From NCBI GenBank assembly GCA_046704785.1, contig JBJKRF010000092.1, positions 1 to 47,233 of the forward strand: a stretch of 47,233 nucleotides of DNA. Reading direction: 5' to 3'. The stretch comes from JBJKRF01 sp046704785. Lineage in GTDB: Bacteria > Chloroflexota > Anaerolineae > Anaerolineales > Villigracilaceae. The notes under the pieces were generated by a model. That model was not told the origin of the DNA. It saw nothing but the letters and a program-made list of their open reading frames with translations, and made no database searches. The first letter of the stretch is position 1. Each line of letters begins with the position of its first letter. Of this stretch, positions 9,192 to 19,916 are shown piece by piece. A program made the translations under genes and the position numbers.

Positions 9192-9390
9192 TTATTTTTC
9201 CTCCATCTGCCCGTATAAACTTTTGATCGACGGGCGTCGCCGGACGTCCTCCAAGAAATCGGTATTGTCGCTGAACAGGTCGATACTGCCGATGGGGCAG
9301 CCCCGGAAAGTGCGTATCCAGCAGTGGACGTACCGTTTCACGGTAGAACATTTCTCCGAGTTGCAAGCCGGGAATAAACAGAAGGGACAT
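9192..9390 (-). pseudogene. Remnant of a DUF4037 gene, internally deleted and frameshifted
   Basis: Reading from the ATG at 9390, about 36 codons (MSLLFIPGLQLGEMFY... to THFPGLP) match my recollection of the start of DUF4037 proteins. From about 9300 the +1 frame then gives CPIGSIDLFSDNTDFLEDVR and ends with GQMEEK and a TAA at 9192-9194, which resembles the end of the same family. The original reading frame instead runs on through unrelated residues to 9181. Full-length members are several hundred residues, so most of the gene has been lost in an out-of-frame deletion. Both ends kept their original spacing to neighbours. Confidence 0.6.
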
Positions 9391-9413
9391 AGGTCAAGGC
9401 CAGAAAAATCGAT

Positions 9414-10358
9414 TTAGGGAACCAAGGCCGGCAATAGCGCCGGACGATAACGCCTTGCTTGCGGATCGTAGACGCCGAATCTGGAGCAGAACTCCCAGTA
9501 GGCCCAAGCAAAATGATGTGCTTCAGCCTGACGCGCCACAAAGGTCGTCCAACGCGCACGCGAGGGCATGTCTGCCTTGGAGTAAGCGCCGAACTCACCC
9601 AACAAGATTGGTCGCTGGTGTGCCTGCGCCCAGGCCGTCACCTCGTCGAAATCATCGATGATGGCCTGTTTTTCAACACCAGTGCCGGCCCAGCCCGTGC
9701 CCAGCCAGGCATGGCTGCCATCCACCCAACCTGCGCCCTGGTGGGTGAAATGAAAGGGCAGATAATAGTGGAAGGTGACGATCAGGCGCCGGTCGGACTC
9801 TGGCACATGGAGATGGACGAGTTGATCGAAGGCGTTCCAGTTCACCGGGCCGACGACCACGCTACGGGTGGGGTTGCTCTCCCGTACAACGGCAAGCGCT
9901 TGCGCCAGGATGGTATTCCATTGTACAGCGTCGAGGCTGGCGTTGGGCTCGTTGAGCAATTCGAACAAAACCGAGTTGGGATACTCTTTGTAATGTTCGG
10001 CCACCTGCCGCCAGATAGATTGGAACCGTTCGCAATGGCCCTGCGGGTCCGACATCATTTCCAGATAATGATGAAAATCGAGGATCAGGCTCAAGTGGCG
10101 CTGACACGCCCAGTCGACAATTTGATCGACGCGGGCAAAGAAATCCGGCGCAACAGTGTAAGGCGCGTCAACCTCCGCATGGGCGTTCCAGCGCAATGGC
10201 AGACGCACAAAGTCGAACCCGGCATCCTGGATACGGTCGAAGTAATTTTCCTGCACGGTCACACCCCATTCGCCTTCTTGAGGGGCTTCCAGGGCGTCAC
10301 CGATGTTGACGCCGCGTCGCAAATGTTTAACGTTGGATGGAACGCTGGGCAATGTCAT
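9414..10358 (-). CDS. Glycoside hydrolase family 5 (endoglucanase-like)
   Basis: A 314-aa (beta/alpha)8 retaining glycosidase. The acid/base Glu137 sits in LFELLNEPN and the nucleophile Glu255 in ILLGEFGAYS; the conserved Arg lies in VRLPLRW (51-57) and His residues in LDFHHYLE and TFHYYLPF. There is no signal peptide, so the enzyme appears cytoplasmic, acting on imported oligosaccharides rather than polymers. Substrate could be cello-, manno- or xylo-type beta-glucans. It follows hutH by 123 nt on the same strand. GAGG precedes the ATG by about 9 nt. Confidence 0.9.
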   Translation of the reverse strand: MTLPSVPSNVKHLRRGVNIGDALEAPQEGEWGVTVQENYFDRIQDAGFDFVRLPLRWNAHAEVDAPYTVAPDFFARVDQIVDWACQRHLSLILDFHHYLEMMSDPQGHCERFQSIWRQVAEHYKEYPNSVLFELLNEPNASLDAVQWNTILAQALAVVRESNPTRSVVVGPVNWNAFDQLVHLHVPESDRRLIVTFHYYLPFHFTHQGAGWVDGSHAWLGTGWAGTGVEKQAIIDDFDEVTAWAQAHQRPILLGEFGAYSKADMPSRARWTTFVARQAEAHHFAWAYWEFCSRFGVYDPQARRYRPALLPALVP

Positions 10359-10481
10359 CAGGGAACCTCGCTTGGTTTAACGGGAAGAGGCTTCGGGAAG
10401 CCTGATTCCAACAGGAGAAAATGCGCGGGGTGAACCGGGCGTAGGGTCAGGAGCAGGACGTAGCGGCGCAACAGGCCCGGA

Positions 10482-12005
10482 TTATTCCAATGAACCGACG
10501 ACCTTCTCCACTTCGTCCAGAATCTCACCGGACTCAACCAGGGCCTTCATCGCGTTATGGTCGGGATGCAGCGGCCGGTCGACCCTCAGATGAGCCACAT
10601 GGCGGCGGACGGTTTCACGCGCTTTCTGCACGCCCGCGCCGGGGGTGAAATCGCGGAAGTCGAGCGCCTGCGCAGCGGCCATAAACTCGATTCCGAGCAC
10701 GCCGTAGGCATTATCCAAAATCTGGGCATTCTTCAGCGCTGTGTTCATGCCCATCGAGACGAAATCTTCCTGGTCGGCGGCGGCGGGAATCGACTGAATG
10801 CTGGCCGGCGTGGACAGGATGCGCTGCTCGACGATCAAATGGTCGGCGGTATATTGGCTGAGCATCAGTCCGGAATAGAAGCCGGGCTCGTGGGCCAGAA
10901 AATCGGGCAGGCCCTGCGAGAGCGCCGGGTTGGTCAGGCGGTTCAGGCGGCGCTCAGAGAGCACGCAAATCATCGTGATGGCCGCGCCGGCCATGTCCAT
11001 TGGTAAAGCCACCGGCGAGCCCTGAAAGTTTGCGCCCGTCAAGATCAGGCGCTCTTCGGGAATGAAGACCGGGTTATCGCCCACACCATTCAACTCGATC
11101 TCCACTTGCGAACGCGCATAAGCCACGGCATCGCGCGCCGCGCCGATCACCTGCGGCGTGGAACGCATCGAGTAGGCATCTTGCACTTTGGTCTTCATCC
11201 TGCCGGTCGTCAGGTCGGAGCCCTCGATCAACTTACCCAGGTTGCGGGCAGAGGCCACAGCGCCTTTGAAACCGCGCAGTTCGTGCAGCCGGGTGTTATA
11301 GGATTTCAGGTTCCCCAGCAAAGCCTCGATGGACATGGCCGCAGCGATTTCGGCTTGCCTGAGGAAACGCTCCATCGCATAGATGTGGAGCGCGCTCATG
11401 GCCGTCAGGACGTTGGAACCATTGATGGCTGCCAGACCGTCGCGCGCCTGCAAGCCAGGGACGGGAATCCCGGCTTTTTCCAGCGCCACATGCCCCGGAA
11501 GCCTTTCACCGTTAAAGAAAGCTTCGCCTTCTCCCAGGAGCAGCAACGCCGCCTGCGCCATGGGTGCCAGGTCGCCGGATGCGCCGACCGAGCCTTTGGT
11601 ACACACCACCGGTGTAACGTCTTTATTGAGCATATCCACCAGAGTAAGCGTAATAGCAGACCGGCAGCCGGAATTCCCATGCGCATGCACGTTGATGCGT
11701 CCGGCCAACGCTGCCCGGACGACATCCACCGGCAGCGGCTCACCGATCCCGGCGGAATGATTGTAGACTAGATATTTTTGGAATTCCTTGACCTGTTCAT
11801 CATTCAGGGCCACTTCAGAGAACTCACCGATCCCCGTGTTGGTGCCATACATGACCTCTCCGGCAGCCAACTTCGCCTCCAACATGGCGCGGCAAACTTC
11901 GATGCGCTGTAACGCAGCGGAGGGCAGGGCCACTTTTTCACCGCCGTGGGCAATGGCAACGAGCTTTTCAACGTTCAGGGAAGAACCATCGAGCATGATC
12001 GTCAT
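10482..12005 (-). CDS. hutH: Histidine ammonia-lyase family protein
   Basis: A MIO-dependent ammonia-lyase that removes ammonia from histidine to form urocanate. The 507-aa protein has the Ala142-Ser143-Gly144 triad in GASGDLAP that cyclises to the MIO group, Tyr53 in VMYGTNTGIG, and His83 in YNHSAGIG. A QEDFVSMG block near residue 415 carries the Glu typical of histidine-specific members, rather than the QD of tyrosine/phenylalanine enzymes. RINVHAHGNSG departs from the common ALAKGYSG, so a different aromatic substrate remains possible. No other hut gene is in the window. AAGGAGAG precedes the ATG. Confidence 0.87.
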   Translation of the reverse strand: MTIMLDGSSLNVEKLVAIAHGGEKVALPSAALQRIEVCRAMLEAKLAAGEVMYGTNTGIGEFSEVALNDEQVKEFQKYLVYNHSAGIGEPLPVDVVRAALAGRINVHAHGNSGCRSAITLTLVDMLNKDVTPVVCTKGSVGASGDLAPMAQAALLLLGEGEAFFNGERLPGHVALEKAGIPVPGLQARDGLAAINGSNVLTAMSALHIYAMERFLRQAEIAAAMSIEALLGNLKSYNTRLHELRGFKGAVASARNLGKLIEGSDLTTGRMKTKVQDAYSMRSTPQVIGAARDAVAYARSQVEIELNGVGDNPVFIPEERLILTGANFQGSPVALPMDMAGAAITMICVLSERRLNRLTNPALSQGLPDFLAHEPGFYSGLMLSQYTADHLIVEQRILSTPASIQSIPAAADQEDFVSMGMNTALKNAQILDNAYGVLGIEFMAAAQALDFRDFTPGAGVQKARETVRRHVAHLRVDRPLHPDHNAMKALVESGEILDEVEKVVGSLE

Positions 12006-12129
12006 TCATCTCTCCTTGGATAGTCGGATCAATGGTCTGACAAATTTATTGTACTCCGGATGAAACGCCGGGTCACATACATCTGGGTTGAGGATTTGGC
12101 CCGGAACAATTTTTCAATTTTTTAGGGGC

Positions 12130-12158
12130 TTGCTTTCCCCTCCCATTTTCGGTATAAT
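12130..12158 (+). promoter_or_regulatory. Promoter of rpoC
   Basis: TTGCTT (12130-12135), a 17-nt spacer and TATAAT (12153-12158). The predicted transcription start near 12165 leaves a leader of about 140 nt before the GTG start codon. A dedicated promoter is expected because rpoB is not upstream. Confidence 0.7.
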
Positions 12159-12196
12159 ATGCTGATTGATGTCCAATCCATAAAACCAAGTTTACT

Positions 12197-12232
12197 CGCG
12201 AGCGCTTGAGACAAAAGTCTCTTGCGCTTGCG
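12197..12232 (+). promoter_or_regulatory. Strong stem-loop in the rpoC 5' leader
   Basis: CGCGAGCGC pairs with GCGCTTGCG (one G-U), then a symmetric TT/TT internal loop, then GAGAC/GTCTC closing an AAAA tetraloop. The 3' side runs into TTTCGTTG, a weak T-rich tract, so it could act as an attenuator or as an mRNA stability or processing element. Confidence 0.45.
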
Positions 12233-12305
12233 TTTCGTTGTCTACGCAATAAATTGGGGTATGGATGTCACCTTTCCCAATCGGATTTATTTACAGGAGG
12301 ACTGT

Positions 12306-16544
<4,239 letters not shown>

Positions 16545-16561
16545 CTTATCTCGAACACCCC

Positions 16562-16597
16562 AAACGGCGACCCTCAAACGGGTCGCCGTTTTATTTT
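16562..16597 (+). terminator. Rho-independent terminator after rpoC
   Basis: A 12-bp perfect stem AAACGGCGACCC/GGGTCGCCGTTT (16562-16573 and 16580-16591) with a 6-nt loop, followed by TATTTTG. It lies 17 nt after the rpoC stop codon. Confidence 0.92.
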
Positions 16598-16630
16598 GTG
16601 TGCAGTTCAATATCATCTTTACCGCTGCTC

Positions 16631-16659
16631 TTGCTTGCGCCTGGCTTTTTGAGTATCGT
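16631..16659 (+). promoter_or_regulatory. Possible promoter of the SH3-like lipoprotein gene
   Basis: TTGCTT (16631-16636), 17 nt, then TATCGT (16654-16659). The -10 hexamer matches consensus at four of six positions. It is the best candidate in the stretch between the rpoC terminator and the lipoprotein ATG. Confidence 0.35.
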
Positions 16660-16773
16660 TAAGCCGAAGCGCAGCGACGTGAGGATAATATTCCAAGACA
16701 GATCGATGCACTGTGATGCAGCATCCTATCCTTACCACGCAAATCTCAAAAGACCGATTTATCAGGAGGAGAA

Positions 16774-17601
16774 ATGATTCCCAATCGTTTTCGTGTTTTT
16801 ACCATCGCCGCCGTTATCCTGGCAACAATGATGGCTTGCAGTATGCCAACTCTTCTACCTGCCAGCCCGACAAAAACGCCCACGCCGCCGCCTACGGACA
16901 CGACGGCCCCCTCGCCAATTCCAACCGACACGCCAACGCCTGCCAATACCGCCACGGAGACGCTCACGCCGGAGCCGTCTACTACGCCAACCAAAGTTTT
17001 GCCCACGGCCAAAGTGCTCAGTGAGACCAACTGCCGTATTGGGCCAGGGCCCATGTACGATTTGGTCGTAACCTTTAAGGCTAACGCAATGGTCAACGTG
17101 CTCGCCGCAGACCTGGGAGGTGGCTACTGGTTCGTCCAGGACGCGACCCAACCCGATAAGTCCTGCTGGATCCTCGGCACGCATCTGACCATCAGCGGCG
17201 ACACCTCGTCCCTGCCGCAATTTACGCCACCGCCCACGCCCACGTCTGCGCCCAATTTCAATGTTACCTTCAAGAACTTCGATAAGTGCAAAGGCGATCC
17301 ATTCGCACGCTTCATCGTCCAGAACACCGGAAGTTCCTCGTTCCGTTCGGCTTATGTGAGAGTGACCGATCTGAAGAGCGGCGCGGTCGAGGAGAATTCC
17401 ATGAACGCCTTCGACCTGACCGTAGGCTGTATCGTCGCGCAAAACATCGCCCCCTTGGGAGTCGGCGCAAGCGGATACGTGCAAAGCGACCAGTTCAACA
17501 AGGACCCGGGCGGCGACAAACTGCGCGCCGTGGTCATGCTCTGTACAGACAAGGACCTCAAAGGCGCCTGCGTTACAAAATCCGTCGATTTCTCGAAGTA
17601 G
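16774..17601 (+). CDS. Lipoprotein with Thr/Pro-rich linker and SH3-like domain
   Basis: A 275-aa predicted surface lipoprotein. Residues 1-22 form a signal peptide with lipobox-like TMMAC; a Thr/Pro linker runs to about residue 78. Next is a compact domain of about 65 residues (TNCRIGPGPMYDLV, then WFVQDATQPDKSCWILG) that has the bacterial SH3 pattern of cell-wall or glycan binding modules. A second Pro/Thr linker leads to a C-terminal beta-rich domain with several Cys (CKGD, VGCIV, LCTD, GACV) that may pair outside the cell. AGGAGG precedes the ATG. Function is unknown; adhesion or wall association is inferred. Confidence 0.78.
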   Translation: MIPNRFRVFTIAAVILATMMACSMPTLLPASPTKTPTPPPTDTTAPSPIPTDTPTPANTATETLTPEPSTTPTKVLPTAKVLSETNCRIGPGPMYDLVVTFKANAMVNVLAADLGGGYWFVQDATQPDKSCWILGTHLTISGDTSSLPQFTPPPTPTSAPNFNVTFKNFDKCKGDPFARFIVQNTGSSSFRSAYVRVTDLKSGAVEENSMNAFDLTVGCIVAQNIAPLGVGASGYVQSDQFNKDPGGDKLRAVVMLCTDKDLKGACVTKSVDFSK

Positions 17602-17620
17602 AAGACTATCTGTGGACAGT

Positions 17621-17644
17621 GGGGCGACTAGGATTAGTCGCCCC
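17621..17644. repeat. GGGGCGACTA palindrome
   Basis: A perfect 10-bp inverted repeat GGGGCGACTA/TAGTCGCCCC around a GGAT loop. There is no T tract on either side, so it is a weak candidate for an intrinsic terminator. GGGGCGA-type palindromes of this form are, from memory, common interspersed repeats in Chloroflexota and several other phyla. It marks the boundary between the lipoprotein and the AT-rich restriction-modification locus. Confidence 0.6.
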
Positions 17645-17677
17645 TCCGTAAACCATATATAGATTTACAAACAGCAC

Positions 17678-17706
17678 TTGACGCATTGACTCTTTCAACT
17701 TAAGAT
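17678..17706 (+). promoter_or_regulatory. Promoter of the restriction-modification operon
   Basis: TTGACG (17678-17683), 17 nt, TAAGAT (17701-17706). It lies 32 nt upstream of the methyltransferase ATG. No controller (C) protein gene or C-box pair is visible. Confidence 0.5.
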
Positions 17707-17738
17707 AAGCTCATCTTTATAGAACAATTGGTCGCAAA

Positions 17739-19067
17739 ATGCAACTTTCTATACTCAAAAAGAACCCAAAGCCTCGTTCATTATCTTATCGAGAAAGTTT
17801 ATATCGTCTTTTACAAGGCGATTTAGATTTTCATGGGAAGAATAGTACTTATTCGGCTCATGCCATTCACGCATTTCCTGCGAAATTTCCTCCACAGATT
17901 CCCAAAATATTTATCGAGAATCTCACAGAGCCAGACGACATTGTTTTAGATCCAATGATGGGATCTGGAACCACTTTATTAGAAGCAGCTTTGCTAAAGC
18001 GCCGAACTGTTGGTATAGATATTGACCCATTGGCTCTACGTATTGGGCAAACAAAATTAAATCCAAATATTGGGCTTGCCGTTGAAGAATATGCTATGCA
18101 GGCGACGATTAATGCAGAAGAATATCTTAAAAACAATTCGTTCGCCTTAAAAGAGAAACTAAAAGCACGCTTCAGCCCAGAAAATCTGGATTTTATCAAT
18201 TATTGGTTTTTACCAACAACTCAGCTTGAACTATTAGCATTATTAGAAGAGATTGAAAAAATCCGAGATGACTCTATCAGGTCATTCCTGCTTCTCAACT
18301 TTTCGGCAGTTATCATCACAAAATCAGGAGGCGTTTCACTTGCTCTTGATTTGGCGCATACACGTCCACATCGCAAATTGTCTAAAAAGGTACAACCAGC
18401 TATTCAGGAATTTCGTAAACGGCTTAAACGCAATTTGCGCAATATCTCTGACTATCAGAGTCCCGCCACAGTAGATTTTCTAATAGCAGGGGCAAACGCC
18501 GAAAGTATTCCCCTCACAAGTGATAGTGTCGATTTGATTATTACATCACCTCCTTATGCCAGCAATGCTATTGATTATATGCGTGCGCATAAATTTTCTT
18601 TAGTGTGGATGGGATTTCCAATTTCCGAATTAAGTGGGTTACGTCAGAATTACATCGGGGGCGATTCAGTAAAAGGTATTGATTTCTTACCGCTTCCTCC
18701 ATTTTCTCAGACAATCGTTGCCACGATTGAGAAAGTGGACAAGAAAAAGGCTCAAGTTTTGCATAGATATTATTCAGAGATGATACTTACCTTAAGTGAA
18801 ATGTATCGTGTTCTTAAACCTGGCAAAGCGGCTATTCTCGTAGTTGGCAATTCTGTGATGCGAAATATAAGCACTGAAACTGATCGCTGTTTGGGAGAAG
18901 TTGGTAAACAAATAGGGTTTGATTTAGTGCATATTGGTGTTCGCAATCTTGACCGTAATAAACGAATGTTGCCTGTGCGAAGAAATAACGATAGCACCGA
19001 ATTATCACAAATCGAGTCAAGGATGCACCAAGAATATTTACTTGGCTTTATAAAGCCTGAAGGGTAA
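17739..19067 (+). CDS. Type II DNA methyltransferase, probably N4-cytosine
   Basis: A 442-aa S-adenosylmethionine-dependent DNA amino-methyltransferase, the protective half of a restriction-modification pair. The cofactor motif DPMMGSGTT is at residues 71-79, followed by VGIDIDP (91-97); the catalytic motif TSPPY is at 269-273. Motif I first, then ~190 residues that can hold target recognition, then motif IV, is the alpha arrangement; SPPY rather than DPPY/NPPF favours N4-methylcytosine. The gene is AT-rich with TTA and AAA codons, unlike its neighbours. The endonuclease gene starts 4 nt after its stop. Known NgoMIV partners are C5-cytosine enzymes, so this pairing is unusual. Confidence 0.88.
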   Translation: MQLSILKKNPKPRSLSYRESLYRLLQGDLDFHGKNSTYSAHAIHAFPAKFPPQIPKIFIENLTEPDDIVLDPMMGSGTTLLEAALLKRRTVGIDIDPLALRIGQTKLNPNIGLAVEEYAMQATINAEEYLKNNSFALKEKLKARFSPENLDFINYWFLPTTQLELLALLEEIEKIRDDSIRSFLLLNFSAVIITKSGGVSLALDLAHTRPHRKLSKKVQPAIQEFRKRLKRNLRNISDYQSPATVDFLIAGANAESIPLTSDSVDLIITSPPYASNAIDYMRAHKFSLVWMGFPISELSGLRQNYIGGDSVKGIDFLPLPPFSQTIVATIEKVDKKKAQVLHRYYSEMILTLSEMYRVLKPGKAAILVVGNSVMRNISTETDRCLGEVGKQIGFDLVHIGVRNLDRNKRMLPVRRNNDSTELSQIESRMHQEYLLGFIKPEG

Positions 19068-19071
19068 GACT

Positions 19072-19899
19072 ATGAAGAACTTGCGCATAGAATATCATCG
19101 TAAAATTTGCGAAAAAGTAATGTTCGTAGATAATAATGGTGTCCCCAATAACGCTGATAAACATAGTGACATCAGTTCAGCTCTTGCACGGGGGATCATA
19201 TCACGTTTGGAATACCCCTTACGTTTAACTCAGCCGCCTGGACAAACAAGTGGAAGTTTATTTGAGCAAATTACAGCAGTTTATCTTGAAAAGGCTTTTT
19301 TACAGTTACAACATCTCCGACCAGGCGAGTGGGCATTTTCTGTTGGCAAACGCGTCGAAGAATTTGAACAGTATGAACATTTAGCTGAATTGGAACAAGC
19401 TCTTGCGACACACAAAAAATTGCGTGCGACTTTAGGCGATTATATTATCAAGCCAGATATTGTGATTGGAAGAAAGCCCATTTTAGATAGCGAAATCAAT
19501 CGAGAACAAGAAATTGCCGGAAATGATATAGCTATCTATACGCCATTACGTTATTCAAATTCACGCAAGCCGATTTTGCATGCCAGTATTTCTTGTAAAT
19601 GGACGATCCGTAGTGATCGTTCTCAAAACGCACGCACTGAGGGATTAAATCTTATTCGTAGTCGCAAAGGAAACGCCCCTCACATTGTTATTGTAACAGC
19701 AGAACCTTACCCACAGCGAATCGCATCTTTAGCACTTGGGACAGGAGATATTGACTGTGTTTATCATATTGCGTTACCAGAACTTCAAGAGGCAGCCACG
19801 GAATATAACAATGAAGCTGTTTTAGAAATGCTGGATATTTTGGTAAACGGCAAACGTCTGAGGAATATTAGCGACTTGCCTTTTGATTTGGCAATTTAA
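19072..19899 (+). CDS. NgoMIV-like type II restriction endonuclease
   Basis: A 275-aa endonuclease of the NgoMIV/Cfr10I/Bse634I group, which cut sequences around a CCGG core (NgoMIV: GCCGGC). Asp129 in KPDIVIG, Ser174-Cys175-Lys176 in ISCKWTIRSDR and Glu190 in ARTEGLNL keep the spacing of the NgoMIV active site (47 residues from Asp to Lys, 14 from Lys to Glu). A candidate helix glutamate is Glu65 or Glu73. The C-terminus VTAEPYPQRIASLALGTGDIDCVYH also fits the family as I recall it. The gene is AT-rich like the methyltransferase and ends 17 nt before gyrA. Exact specificity is not readable from sequence. Confidence 0.82.
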   Translation: MKNLRIEYHRKICEKVMFVDNNGVPNNADKHSDISSALARGIISRLEYPLRLTQPPGQTSGSLFEQITAVYLEKAFLQLQHLRPGEWAFSVGKRVEEFEQYEHLAELEQALATHKKLRATLGDYIIKPDIVIGRKPILDSEINREQEIAGNDIAIYTPLRYSNSRKPILHASISCKWTIRSDRSQNARTEGLNLIRSRKGNAPHIVIVTAEPYPQRIASLALGTGDIDCVYHIALPELQEAATEYNNEAVLEMLDILVNGKRLRNISDLPFDLAI

Positions 19900-19916
19900 T
19901 CTATTTTGGAGCTTTT

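Larger units (their letters stand above)
12006..12305. other. Divergent intergenic region hutH-rpoC
   Basis: This region separates the minus-strand hutH from rpoC. It holds the rpoC promoter (12130-12158), a strong leader hairpin (12197-12232) and the rpoC ribosome binding site (12295-12300). I see no protein-coding signal; an in-frame ATG at 12222 falls inside the hairpin and has no ribosome binding site. Confidence 0.6.

Noticed and set aside
10388..10403. AGGCTTC/GAAGCCT hairpin between the GH5 and hutH genes as a terminator
   Set aside because: The stem is only 7 bp with a 2-nt loop and no T tract on either strand.
12222..12305. rpoC start at ATG 12222
   Set aside because: The ATG falls in the leader hairpin without a ribosome binding site; GTG 12306 has AGGAGG at 5 nt and fits the family N-terminus.
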